A stretch of 64,000 bases of DNA from Atrichornis clamosus (lineage: Eukaryota > Chordata > Aves > Passeriformes > Menuridae), in contig WBMZ01011900.1 in assembly GCA_013400975.1 (NCBI GenBank), forward strand, positions 1 to 64,000, given 5' to 3'. Position 1 is the first letter of the stretch, and each line of letters opens with the position of its first letter. The position numbers and the translations under genes were made by a program. The notes below the pieces were generated by a model. The model made no database searches and had not been told where the DNA came from. It worked only from the letters and a program-made list of their open reading frames with translations. Of the stretch, positions 1 to 13,029 are shown piece after piece.

Positions 1-2800
1 ATTGACCCTGTAAGCTCAGGCTACACACAAGAGTATTTTTCTCATCACAAACTATGTCCAGGCACCATTACTCTTTTATATGCCTGACTCAAAGTATAGA
101 CAGTGTATAAATAAAATTTAATTTTAAATTACATGCATAGTAGATGCAACCATGCAGAATCAATGTAACTATGATACAACCCTCCCTGTAGATATGAATT
201 AGTGGTGAAAATGCTGGCACATCATTAATGATAATATCCCCTCGCATCCCTTTTATAAAAATGTGCTTCTCTCTTACTCCCATGTAGGGAACTCATCAAA
301 CCTCAAGCGACCCAAGTTGGAGAAATTCACTAAACAGATTCCAGGCTTGTTTTCTTAAAGCCCCATATCAAGGTTCCTAAATAGTTTGAGTATGGTCTTG
401 AATAATTCATACCCAAACCTTTGTTGTTTCATCAGATAGTAGATTTCCAAAGAAGTCTGTCTCTGTTCCTCAGCTGGCTAACATTATGTCTTGTGCATTC
501 CAATCCCAAAAATATGTTTCTAATTAAGCCACATAATAAGACTTGCCTGTGCAGGGGAGAGATGGGGAAAACAAATAGTTTTGAAAGTGGAAGTTTTGTT
601 CTATTTAGGCATGTTGAAATCAAGCCTCATTCCATTTAAAATTATGAATATAAAGAGAGAAAAAAAATTAAACATAGACTTCAAGATGATCCATAGACTT
701 ATCTATGACAAGGAACAGAATCTCCCTTCCTGAAATAAAATAGAAGGGCTTCCACCAGTGAAATTTATTTTCCATCACTACTGGATAGACAAAAGACCAG
801 AAAAGTTGCTCTGAGTGAGCTAACTTACCTGCTGGCTATGAAAGCTTATACTGGAGCATTAAGTTAGAAAATAGATTGTTGGTTCATTATTCCATGCTAA
901 CATCAGCCCTTAAGGGTGGAAACAGAGCGAATCTAAGGAATATGAATTCCCATGTTTGGGATTCTAAGTCAGCTTTCTAGTATCCTCTGGCTTTGCTACC
1001 TTCTAGTCATCTACTAACTGTTTATATGTTTTAACTTTCCTCATCCTTTGAAATGGATTTCTTAAGCAAATCAGCAGATGCCAACCCTACTAAAAAGAAA
1101 AGAGAAAAAAGAAATGACAACATGGTCCCAATGCTTCAGGATCTTGCAAAACACGCAGCATGATCTCTTCTACTCCATCTTTTTTTTTTCCTTTTCCACA
1201 ATAAGTGTTTGTTCACTAAAAATATATAAATCATGTCAAATTTGGTTTAGGACTTACCACAGACAGCATGTTCATTCAAATCTCTGGTTAGTCTGACAAG
1301 TTTAGAATAGGAAGCTAAAGGAGAACTTAAGTTGTTGCAGTTATTTTCTCAGTCTAAAGGGAAGCTAACTAAACTTGCTCATCTGTTCATGAATACTCAG
1401 AACTCTGTGTTACTGGAAAAATAGCCTCTGGGCTGACACATATCCACATGTCACTGTAAAGACAGAAGTTGACAATGTCAAAATGAAAATGCTGCTCTTT
1501 AAAAAAAAAAAAATTAAAGGATTAATTTTTTATTTTCATAGGTATTTCAGGCACAATAACACTGGCACAAAAAAAAACCACACAGGAGGTGATTTTTTAA
1601 TTTTGTATCCCAGTTCCTTGAATCAAGTGTTAAATTTCTTTTCCAGAAAAAGAGTATTTTAAGTACATTTTTCATAGTGTCACAGACAGATTCAAGAAGT
1701 TTGTACAGGACAGCACAGGGCCCTGCCAAATTCATGTCACCTGTCTTATATTCCAGGTAAGCTCTAGACTGTCTCTCATGAGCATCTAATCAAAATGTTC
1801 TGACATCCAAGAACTTGTGCCAGTGAACTTTGTGCCTTGCCACTCAATAATTTCATTATGTAACACTGAATATATTAACTGTTTGCAAGACACTGTCAAG
1901 TGCAAAAATAGAAATTTAATGTTAGGGCTTAGAAATTTGCATGGAAGTTGAAATAAAGATTGTTACAAGAAATTCTTACAATGCGGAGAGTGTATTTCTT
2001 CCTGGTAAGATGCAACTTAAATATTATGCAGTAGATATCTCTTTTTCAGCCAACTGAGAAACTTAAAGTAGAAGACACACTCTCAAACGTGCCAGATTTT
2101 TTCACATAGGAAAGAGGAATAGTATTATTCAAAGCTAAGTATCAGTGGTGAACAATTGCTTGAGTTGCATTTGATAATATTAAAGAGAGCATCAGAGCAA
2201 AGCATTCATCTTTCCAGAGTCTTAGATTTCTAACTAAATGTTTGTAAAGAATGTTTTGTTTTGTGGCTTTTTTTGGGTGGTTTCTTTTTCTTTTCTTTTT
2301 TTAAAATCTAATCATCTTTAAGGAGTAGGGGAAAATGTCTCAAATAGTTCTTTACCCTCTTTGATACGGTCAGGATAAACACTCTTAAACAAGTTCTGCC
2401 TTAGGTAAGAAACCCCCTGAGATAGGCTACAGCTTTGCACTGCATTCAAAGGCCCTCTTTTAAATTTGAGGTACAGAAATTATTGTTGGTTTGGGATTTT
2501 TGGGGTTGTGTTTTGGCAAAATAACTTTTGAACGTATGCAAAGCAGCTAATTGATATTTCAGTCTTTTGCTATGTGATACCAAAGCTTCTTTTCTGCCAC
2601 TGTAATATTATAACTTTTCTGTGGTCTCTGATCACTATATTCTTACTCAAACATCTACCTCTAGTGTGACCCCAAACCAATTGCGTATAGAAAAACATCA
2701 GACAAAGCTGTGGTTCTTCCAGGAAGCTGAAGTGTACTACTAGGTGTTCCCATAGGCACTCTTCCTTCCATAATACTGGACTGCTATCAGGCTAATCATG
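1..2800. other. Gene-free AT-rich sequence
   Basis: Only short, unrelated open frames are present. I see no coding exon, RNA gene or recognisable transposon; A and T homopolymer runs occur near 1501 and 2270-2305. Confidence 0.7.
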
Positions 2801-2806
2801 GGATAC
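2801..2806. repeat. Left target-site duplication (GGATAC) of the solo LTR
   Basis: Identical to 3421-3426 and directly abutting the LTR terminus. Confidence 0.88.
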
Positions 2807-3420
2807 TGTTGCAGCGTGTTAAATCTGTTACTGCTGCATCGTTCTCCCCGCTTTGGTGTGTCTTATGGTTTTACCTTAGTTCTCCCCCTAAATTAATCTA
2901 ATGGTTTATCTCCGGGTTTGTGTACACCCCTTTATGTTAGTCCGCTTGTCAGTTATGCTCCTTGCCCTGCCCTGATCTTGAAAGTCCCTTCTCCTCCCAC
3001 TGGAAAGTCCCTTGGAAAATCCCTTCTCCCTCAGCATTCCATTGGCTCTGGTTCCCTTTCTCCTCCCCTTTCCCTCCTCAGTTGGTTGTCCCCATGTCAC
3101 CCCACTTATGTGCCGCCCCTGTGCCCTCACCCCACTGGCCCTGATGCTCTCTCCACCCCCATATTTCACCTTGAGCTCTGCTTGCTCTCCCCGTCTTTTC
3201 CTCTGGACTCTTTGCGTGGCTGCTGGCAATAAAGCCCTCCCTGCGGAACCCACGAGCAGACCTCTCCCTCGTTCCTTTACCACTGACTTGTCTTAGAAGA
3301 TTCTGCGAGCGTGTGTGTGTGTGAGAGTGTGCCTCGGGGTGGCCTCTGGAGCGATCCCGACTCAGCCGAGGACACTTTCAGAAGGTTGTGGCTCCTGACC
3401 ACCTTGCCCCCTCTGTGACA
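2807..3420 (+). mobile_element. Solo LTR of an endogenous retrovirus (614 bp)
   Basis: The element starts TGTTGCAG and ends CTGTGACA, imperfect inverted ends of the TG...CA type. It is flanked by the identical 6-bp duplication GGATAC at 2801-2806 and 3421-3426. An AATAAA lies at 3228-3233, which sets the orientation. No internal retroviral region is present, so it is a solo LTR left by LTR-LTR recombination. A 6-bp duplication is usual for class II (alpha/beta-type) elements; the class is inferred. The open frames across it are not genes. Confidence 0.88.
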
Positions 3421-3426
3421 GGATAC
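3421..3426. repeat. Right target-site duplication (GGATAC) of the solo LTR
   Basis: Identical to 2801-2806 and directly abutting the LTR terminus. Confidence 0.88.
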
Positions 3427-3512
3427 AATCTTTGAAGGGAACAGAAGGATGTTCAATATGCAAATATAGCTGTAAGAGAATGCTGTGATCATAGTTTGGT
3501 TGTAAGAGCAGA

Positions 3513-3576
3513 CCAGCAGTCCATTAAACACTACGTACAGCTGTCCAGCAGTCCATTAAACACTACGTACAGCTGT
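3513..3576. repeat. Perfect 32-bp tandem duplication (two copies)
   Basis: The unit at 3513-3544 (begins CCAGCAGTCC, ends TACAGCTGT) is repeated without a mismatch at 3545-3576. Perfect identity implies a recent duplication or an assembly artefact. Confidence 0.95.
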
Positions 3577-6004
3577 CACATTTTTGCGTAAGGTCAACTT
3601 TCATAACAGCACTTCCCCATAACCTGTGCTTTACTTTGCATTTTGGGAGTGACTAGGAATTACTTCCCCTTTAATCCAGTCTTTACAAGAGGCAGACAAT
3701 TCATTCCCATGTAATCAACAATGTAATTATAAGCATTCATTAGATAGATATCCCTCATCTAAAAGATGAACAAGCCTGATGTTGCTTATGAGTCTGGACT
3801 GGTGTTCAGCAAAATGCAGACTGACTGCAGACAATGAGATAGAATAGGATAGATGAAGAAAACTGAAGCATTGATAGGAGGCTTATTCATATATTACATA
3901 TATATTAAAAGTAGATTTATGTAATAAGGGAGATAAAATGTCAAAATGTAGGTATGCCTAAAGTGCTGTTTTCTTTGCAGTGGGCTTTCAAACATCTTTT
4001 GATTTAAAAAAGTTAACTCAAACTACATTTCTACTCTGTGTAGAAGAAGATGAGCTCTTTGTAAGCAGAGAGAACACACAGTAACAGGTTCTTGATATAT
4101 ACAGCTTACTTACAATATATACATATAAAGTCCGATTTTGGTGGCAGGTCTCCCAAGACCATGAAAAAAAGCATCAAAGGAATTGATGACACCTGTACTG
4201 AAACCACTGCTATGTTCTGAACCAACTGGGAAAACAAACACAATTTCACAATTTCTTTGCTGTGCTTTTGTTGTTACAGAAAACATTAAGGACACACTTC
4301 TCTTAAAAATAAAATTCTAGGCACAGTCATCGGTGTTTAATTAGAAATTGGGAATTATTGAAATCCTGCTGTTCCCTTTGAGCTATGTAGACTCAAATCA
4401 TGGCATAATAGAAGATCATGTTGCTCTGAAACATTTTATATGTTTCTTTTTCTCTTTTTGGTTGTAACCTTTCAGCAGTAAAATTGTCTAAAATTGAAGA
4501 TCCTAAAAGCAAAAATATCAAAGGTGAGTATCCTTTTGTATATGCAGGGAAAACATTTTAAACAAACCAAAGCTAAACAATAAACCCTTATAAAGTCAAG
4601 CTTTGCCTTGGTTAGTTTAGCTTTCACGAGTTTCTTTGCTTGCAACTACAGTGTCCATCTGATCCTAGAGTATTTTTAGCTTTTGAGCAACCTGATCTAG
4701 TGGAAATTACTCTTGCCAGGCTGTTTTCTGTTTATATTTGAAAACAGTCCTCTCTAGCTTTTTTAGCTATTTCTTCCTTAACAAAAATAATCTCTTGTTT
4801 AGATGAGGAGATACACCTCTAGTGCTGTACATTACTGGTCTCTTTTTTTCCCTTGTTTCTAGACAACACATGTTTGATAAGCAGTATTTCCCTGGCATGC
4901 TGTACTCCCAGGGCTGGCTTTCTAAACAGGTACAGCATCCCTAAATACCTACATTTAGCCAAAATTGGTTTGGATTCTATTCCCAGAAGAGATTGCTCCT
5001 CACAAGTTATGAGAAGTCCCATGGACTCTCCTAGATCCCACTGAAGAGCTAGAGTTCTGTATATTGTACAAGTATGAAGAAACCAAGCCAAAGGTAAAGT
5101 TTTGAACAACAAAACTCCAGGGTGGTACCCAGGATTTGGTTTTGAATGATTATGAGCAGCATGAGATTTGTATGCCAAATTCTTTATTCTGGCCTAGCTC
5201 AAACAACTAGGACATAATATGTCTCTGTGAGGTCATGAGTTTTATTACAGCAAGTTACTCTTACACTTTTTCATGAGTCTAGATTGCATGTAGTAATAAA
5301 AAAATCCATTCTATAATAAGGCCAAAATTAAAATTTTACAGTATGAAAAATACATTATATAGAAAATATAGTGAAATTGCATAAAATATAATGAATAGGA
5401 CCTCAATAAACAAACAGAGATTGCATCTGAACTAAACTACCCTTGGCAAAACCAGTTACAAAAGTATCTGGAAGGAAATATGCACCCTATTAATTTTGCA
5501 TTTTGATGAACATGTTTTATGCATTTATTAAAATATCTTTTTGGCTAAGTAACATTTTAGAGACAAAAAAGAGAAGTAAATATTTTATTCAAACCAGTTG
5601 TGCCTAACATCCAAAGTTTGTTATATGTGCTATGGGTAAGTGATTTAAAATTCATAAAGCTGCTCTGGTTTGTATAACAAAGCAATTTTGCTTTATGCAG
5701 AGGAACTTAGTCTAAAAAGTAAAACCTAGCATTTTGTCAGAAAAATACCTTAAAACTGATCTATAACATCATAAAATTTCATATTTACTTATCTGTAATA
5801 ACAGGTATGGATTTCTTTTCTGTTTTCTTTTGTATTTTTTTTCAATCATCGCTAAGCTGTGGATATTTGCCAGAATTTCAGGGAGCACCTTCTTCCATGC
5901 TTACCTCAAGCTAAAGAGATTGGACTGCAAATCTTTCAGGGTTGCCAAAGTCTCTGCTTGGAGATTTACCTCTGAAGGTTTTCCTTCATTCCTCCAGCAT
6001 CAGC
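3577..6004. other. Gene-free sequence
   Basis: Short open frames only (the longest is about 119 codons at 4819-5178, minus strand). Nothing recognisable as coding. Confidence 0.65.
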
Positions 6005-6937
6005 AGGAGATGCTACGGGGGTGGCTTCTGTGAGAAGCTGCTAGAAGCTCCCACCATGTCCAGCAGAGCCAATCCCTGGCTGGCTGCAAAGGTGGACGTG
6101 CCACTGGCCAAGGCTGGGCCAATTAAAGTAGTGGTAACGCCTCTGTGATAACAGATTTAAGAAGAAAATCAAAACAGTACTGGTGATGCAGTTTTAATTC
6201 CAGCCAGAGAAGAGGGGGAGAGTGAGAAGATGAGAGCAGAAAAAAAACATGAAGACACCAAGGTCAGTTCAGAAAGAGTGGGAGGAGGTACTCTAGGAGC
6301 TGGAACTGAGATTCCTCTGCAGCCCATGGTGAGGGCCATGGTNCAGCCCATGGGCCATGGTGAAGCAGCTGTGCCCCTGCAGCCCACGGAGGTGCACGGG
6401 GGTGCAGAGATCCACCTGCAGCCTGTGGAGGAGCCTACGCCAGAGCAGGTGAATATACTTGCTGTCCTTGAAGGACTGACCCCATGGAGGAGTGACCCAC
6501 GCCGCAGCAGTTTGAGGGGTGCTGCTGCCCGTGGGATGGACTCACGTTGCAGCAGTTCACAGGGAGCTGTAGCTCGTGAGATGGACTCACGTCGAAGTTC
6601 CTGAGGATCTGTCTCCAATGGGAGGGACCCCACAATGCAGCAGGGAAAACGACTCCTCTCCCTGAGCAGCAGAAGAAGCCATGGGTGATGGACTGACCAA
6701 AATCCCCATTCCCTGTCTCCCTGCACCATTGGGGTAGGAGGTAGAGCTGGGAGGAGGGAGTGAGGGGGGAGAAGTTGCTTTCTAAGGGCTGATTTTACTT
6801 CTCATTATCCTGCTCTGTTTCTGTTAGTGTAATAAATTCACTTTCATATCTTTAAGCTTGAGCCTGATTTGCTTGTGATCTCTCCTGGTCTCTGTCTCTC
6901 ATGGATGCCTGGCAACCAGCCAGGGTCAACATACAAC
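6005..6937 (+). mobile_element. Avian ERVL-type LTR, apparently truncated at its 5' end
   Basis: I recognise landmarks of a common avian ERVL LTR. These are GTGGCTTCTGTGAGAAGCTG near 6020, CCTCTGTGATAAC then ATTTAAGAAG near 6140-6165, GACACCAAGGTCAGT near 6250, AATAAATTCA at 6831-6840 and a terminal CCAGCCAGGGTCAACATAC. The middle (6310-6620) is GC-rich and made of degenerate repeats of about 40-45 bases (GGATGGACTCACG units). The expected TGT start is not found. One ambiguous base (N) is at 6343. The ORFs on both strands here are repeat-derived. The family assignment is from memory. Confidence 0.72.
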
Positions 6938-9900
6938 AAACAGTCATTACTATTTCTTCACAAAGACCAGCATTGTGACAGCCTTTGAGACATAACATAT
7001 GAGTAAGGAAAATGTCCATCAAAACATCCTGAAAGAAGTTTTGATAAAGCATAGCTAGGAAAGGATACAGAATCACTGGTTCTGTACCGATAGATATATA
7101 TATATATAGATATATATATATACTTTAATAGGATTCAGTGCTATTTTCTCTGGTGCACCACTGAATTTGATATATAGGATGAACAAAAGAGGAATTAACA
7201 TTCTCACAGGCGTGGTTTTGCAATACCTTAAACATATCTGAACTTCTTCAGGGTGACTTGTTCCTAAGTGTATTGGAGTTTTACAGGCTTCATAAGACAT
7301 GTTTTCAAAGTTTCTGTCCATAACTGTGTTATACAATAAAATATATACGTATATACCTTTATGTGATATGCATATCTATAGCTTATACATAGAGAGAAAA
7401 TAGGTGAAAATGAAAGTTTAGGAGAAAGGGCACTGAATTCTTCTTTACTAAAGAAAATACATTGAAAAGTGTACAAGCAAAGAACTGTCAATGAGAAGGG
7501 TTGTGTGGGACAGGCACAACTATGGATGAGGGAGACATGAAAAAATTAATATATGTTCTGTATAAATGAAAAAATGTCAACATTTCATAATATCTGTGTC
7601 ATTTCTTCAAATCTGTATTAGCTAGTCATAGCTGACTACAAATTTTCGCTCCAGCAGGAACTAAAACTAGTGTCATGGCTAATAAACTCGTATACACCAG
7701 GCAAAAATCAGGACTGACCCTTTTCATGCAAAATGTCTCCACCTTTGTAAAAACAAAGCAAAATTAAATGTTGGTAATCTCTATTTCTGACCTTTGCTTT
7801 TTTTTTTTTTTCAACAAAAAGCACTATTTATTTCCACAAAAATATTCAAGAATTTTATTTTTTCATTAATTGTTTCAGATTTTCTCAAGGATGTTTTGCT
7901 CTATTTAAAAGTATATCCGCTATAAGAGATTTTCCAGCCTTCAAATCAAGGATTGTATTTATTGTACATAGGGTTATAAACCACATGCCAGCCTAAACAG
8001 GGAAATAGTGTAGGGTACGTTGATGAAGACTGAGAAAGGCAGTGACAGACGAAGAATAAACAGATGTTTTGGGGCCTTTCCTTGACGCTGCTCAGCAGAT
8101 GAAGTCTCTTTAACATTAAAAACTGCTGCAATTTTGTTCTTTGATGGTTCTATATAACCCCACACCCACCTAGATGTTACTGCAGACCTAAGGTGTGTCT
8201 TTATTTTTGCAAAACTCAGTTTTTATGCGGAGAGCAATAATCATACTTCCAAACACTTAGAGGTCACAAGCTAGATTTTTACAGTTAAATAGGCAGCCCA
8301 AGACCTTCACAGCACATGTGCTACCAACATTGAAGTTGGCTGCATCCCTGTGCACATGCTTCCTTCTTATGCAAGGAAATTATCCAGGTCAGGACAAGTT
8401 CATGCCCACCTTACACCTGAACATGGAGTCAGCAGGTTGCATGGTGCTAGACTTCTGCAACTTCACCACAGCCCTCGTGGTGCCATAGCTCAGATCTGCT
8501 GAAGTTCACAGCATAATTTAAACTATCCTGCTACTTTATGTTCCAAACAGTTAGGAAAACTGTCTGCACTGTAGACTTATGCCAAGTGCTAGCTCAACTA
8601 CAGGGATAAATTTTACCTTTGTTCCTGCCATTTAAAGAATTTAGAGTAATGCCATTTTTAAATTAATGCTCAAGTTCCAAATAATGCTGTTTGGTTGTTT
8701 TGTTTGTTTTTTTTAAAATAAGAAACTATTATTAAGCACCTTGCTTAATTTCAGAAGACTCTTTCAGTCTATCCTGATGGGCTTTTTTCAATGTTACACC
8801 TGGTCAAGTGAAAAATTGTTTTTATCATAATGAAACATCACATTACATTTGTACTATGTTAGATTATGTGTTGACTTACCATTTCAAAATCAAGTATTAT
8901 TTCAGAACAAAGAGTTGGAAGGTAATCATCCTGTTTGCCGCCTTTTTATTTATAAATAACAATACACAGATTTTTTTTTTTCCTCAGAATATTTTACTTT
9001 CAGTGAAAATGTACTTTCCAAATGAAAGAAATCTCACTTCGGGAAATTTTTGTGCATTGATCCACACAGAATTATTTGCTCAGCCTTCTTTTATACTGTG
9101 TTCTGGGTCTATAACAGCTGAGTGGTTTAATGGATCCATGATGGTGCATGAGTCAAATATACTCACAAGGCAATTTTGTCAAAGTATCTTAAAGGCTGGA
9201 GTTTGGGTTTTTATTTGATTTTTATTTTGGGCAGGGGGAGGGAGGAATACATATACAGGATACAAATTAGGCATTTAAAAAAAACCTCTGACCCTGTTCA
9301 GCCTTCCAGCAGGTTTAAGAAACACCTATTTTTACAGTTACAGTGCTAAAGCTTTTTAACCTTCCCACCCAACTGCCCCAAAAGACAATGAAAGGCTCAC
9401 TCCCACATGCTGTGCTGTTTCTCAGCTGAGGGAGATGCTTACTGTGCATAGCCCTGTCAGTGCAGACCCTGAAATGAAGGTTTAAGACCACAGAATGAAA
9501 CTTGACTAAAAGAGGGGTTCCCACATGACCTAAAATTTCCATGTCAAGTGTCGATGTTTTTTAGTGATGAGAAAGCACGAAATGGAAATAAGCAACACTA
9601 TTCCTTTCCATCTGGTGAAGCTGCTCTCCAGAGCCCACAGTAGGAGTGCGACTGGTTCCTCAGAACCAGGCAGTTCTGCATTTGGGGGCCTCCCCAATTA
9701 GTCCTATAATTTACTGTCACTTAATAAAATAGACCGAGTAACTTGTGCCCGTAGGGATGGAAAAATCCTGGCCTCCAGCTGGGGTGGGTGTTCTCAGAGT
9801 TAGCCCAGCTCTCAAGAAGGTACAAAAGGCACCCACAGCTGAAGCTGGGGAGACAGAAAGGAGACCTTCAGCCTCCGATGAATTACACACCAGCGCTAGG

Positions 9901-12900
9901 CCCCAGGAACAGCAGATCAGCTCACACTTTGAAGGATAAATCAAAGCTTTAATCGGGGCTGTCAGTAAAGCAGGTGTTTTGACTGCCTTTATGGTTCATT
10001 TTTATGCAAAAAGGGTTGTGGGCGATACAGAAATCAGGGGGATTGAAAATAAATGGCACTGACAGCACTGATCCCACCAGGCGAGGGGGCCAAAATTGGT
10101 CTGTCTTTTCACATTATGAAATATACCTAACGGCAGGCTCTTGAAACCCTGTGTGCACAATGCACAGTCTGTGTGCCTGGGACTTGCCTTTCTCTAGCCT
10201 CCTTTCCTCCCCCACCTTTTCTTTTTTATTTGATATGCCAGGGGCCCTTTTCTATTCTTTGGTGATGAACTGCCCCAGCAGCCACAGCAGGTTCAGAATG
10301 TTAAAGAGCCGCCACTCACCCGAGCCAACAAAAAGATCTCGCTTTAAAGGCTGAAAGGACATTGTAGACACTACCCATGGCCCCGTTTTAGGGTAATGTC
10401 TTTTTCATCTTGGTTTTCATCACCCAACAACAGCAACAAATAAAACATCACAAAAATGTGTCCATGCACATTTTCTAGCATGGGTGGGGGTAAGGGGGGG
10501 GTCGTTGTTAGGAGAGAGGTCTACGCAGCAATGATGCTCCCTCCTGTCTTGCCTTGTGGGCTGGTGGGGCACCCACCACTACCCAGACTTACACTTTAGT
10601 ACATTTAACTTCACTTAAATTCCTAAGCCTCGATATTAGTAGTGGGCATAATTTTAAAATTATTAAAATAAAATATTTGAGCACGCTGAAGTTGAAGCAT
10701 TGTGGCATCCTCTAATATTGAAATGGTGGGTGAGGAATGTTCTAATGCAGAATAGTTTTCCAGAAAGAAAACAATTAGGGCCTTTTTCTTCAGTTCTGCT
10801 ATAACTCAATACTTTTCATAGTGTATTCTGTAACATAATTTGAAATACTACTGCAGAGTATTGCCAGTAAATTTCATTTATCATTTACAAACCATAAAGC
10901 AGGCAAGAGAGAAAAAAAAAAAGCAAGTGCTTCCCTCCTGTAGTTTCATACAATTATTCATGCTAGTGCCTCACAAATGACAGAATTTCAGCAGCTTTCC
11001 TAAGGAATTGATTCTTTCATCCTTCCATTTACATTAAAAACGTATTTATTTATAAAAGTAACATCCAGCTTAGGATGTACATCTTTAGGACAGATTGCCT
11101 GAGGATAACTTGAAAAACTTTTTATTGATTACATGTAAATTAAAAAATTCATTACACTTGATTACAACAATCCATATTGCTGCTTCTAGACAGAAAACTT
11201 TGCATCTTTGTTTGAAAAAACCATAATGGATGCATCTTTGACTTAGTTGCATAGGAAATGAGATTACTATCCCTGTTTTAAAGGTAGGCCTATGCCCTCA
11301 GTCTCCATAAATGTGTATGCATCTTTGGGTTTTGACCCTCTAAACTGCTCCATGAATTCCAAAGGATTACATTTATCAAAAAACAGTATTTGTGGCTTCT
11401 TGCAAGTAATTAAGATTAGACTCTGATTTTCCAAACACACATTATCTTTACCCTATAGTAATTTCTTTTAAAACAGTACGATTATTATACTTATACAAAA
11501 CGTAGTTTCTACTTAAATCCTAGGCATTGCACATTAGCAATGGCATTCATGTTGCCTTCCTACAAAACTTCATTTCAGTATAATTTCTCATACCAATGAA
11601 GTTATTCCATGCCAATAAAATTCATGCATGCTTGCAGTATTGAGCCTTGAAACCCTAATTTTCTCAAATACTTCAGGGCCACAGTTTATTCAAGCTTTGA
11701 AAATTAACTGCTTCCAATAATTTGCTTGAAGAAAGATGATCTAAGTCATTAATCATGGCAAAGATTTCGGTACTAGTGATGGTAGCTGAAAATTCATTAA
11801 CTTTTCTCTCTGGAAGAGTTGGTATTCTCAATAATATTTTGGATGTTCAGATCATAAGGTGATTGCAACGTTTTGATTAACAGTCTCTTCAGAAAAGCTC
11901 AAGAAATTTAACAAGAATTAAGAGTCTAATTCAAATTTGCCAAGTTCCTGTTCATGATTACCTGCTTAACATTCTTGTTGTGAGTCCACTAGCTGGTAGT
12001 CTAGGCATAATATAATAAACAGTAATTAATAAATAATACAACAATATTTATTTGCATTCATCTACCACAGCATTGCAATGATTTTCCTAATGAGGTGCAT
12101 TATCAGGGTCTGATTTATAGAGCAACCTTCTAGGGGCTGCATTGTCCCAAGTAGAGAAGATTCTTTTGGCTTAAGAAAAAGTTTAAACCACTAAACCTTT
12201 TGAAATGCACTGTTAGCAAATGCCTTAGCTCTGAACATCACTTGTTATAGTAGAATCAAAACATTCTCATTTTAAATTTCAGATCAATTGTTTCTAATTA
12301 CCCTGCCTCAGAATTCTATTTTCTGTTAGAATTCTATCTTAATCATGACTAATTTTGGTATTGATAGATTCTCCTCTACCTTATATCAAAATGTCAAATC
12401 TTTCCATCATTTGTGATCTCCAATAATTTCAAATATGATTTAGCATGCAAATGAAGTATGACTCACATAGACTGAAATGCTAACATATGGGGTGGGTTGA
12501 AGGTGGATTTATTGCAAAATTGTAAATAAACTGGGAAATATATCAGTATAAATCTGCATAACTCAGTCTTGAAGGCTTTTACAAATATGCTTGGATGAGT
12601 TACAACCTTCTTCAATCCTGGCTAGAACTGTCTTTTGTCATCCCTACCCTTAGTCCAAAGACTACATGTTTCTACCCATTTCCTACCCAATAGCACAATG
12701 TGGCAAGATTTTATTTTTCTCATGTGCTTGCATTGCTCCTTTCACAGTGGGACATCTAGACACTGCTGAAACACAAAAAATAACAAGCTAAAGATTCAGT
12801 CTCCAGATATTTTCAGAATCACTAAAAACTGCAAATACTGAACAGCTCATGTGACACCAGAAAAATCACGAAAAAAAGCCAGAAAGGAGGAGGATGAGGA

Positions 12901-12901
12901 G
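6938..12901. other. Gene-free sequence with a TA microsatellite and a possible conserved element
   Basis: There is a TA repeat at 7091-7122. The longest open frame (136 codons, 8808-9218 plus) resembles no known protein. A more complex, CpG-containing block at about 9915-10400 is discussed as a candidate enhancer. Confidence 0.65.
7091..7122. repeat. TA-rich dinucleotide microsatellite
   Basis: Alternating TA with two GA interruptions. Confidence 0.9.
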
Positions 12902-13029
12902 AGAATTCAAGAAGCATTTGGACAACACTCTAGGGCACAGGGTGTGACTCTTGGGGATAGTGCTGTATAGGGACAGGAGCTGGACTTTGTGGGTCCCTTT
13001 AACTCAGCATATTCTGTGATTCTGGGATA
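12902..13029 (+). mobile_element. CR1 LINE 3' tail fragment
   Basis: The sequence contains AATTCAAGAAGCATTTGGAC, then GGGTGTGACTCTTGGGGATA, and ends GGGTCCCTTTAACTCAGC followed by TTCTGTGATTCT. This is the 3' untranslated region and terminal octamer of a CR1 LINE in plus orientation. Confidence 0.82.

Noticed and set aside
2906..3296. Open frames of 94-125 codons on both strands
   Set aside because: They lie within the solo LTR and are non-coding LTR sequence.
6169..6729. 186-codon minus-strand ORF
   Set aside because: It runs through the repeat array of the ERVL LTR, contains the N, and is antisense to the element.
8808..9218. 136-codon plus-strand ORF
   Set aside because: No recognisable domain, AT-driven composition and no exon signals or neighbours. 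A chance ORF is the simplest reading.
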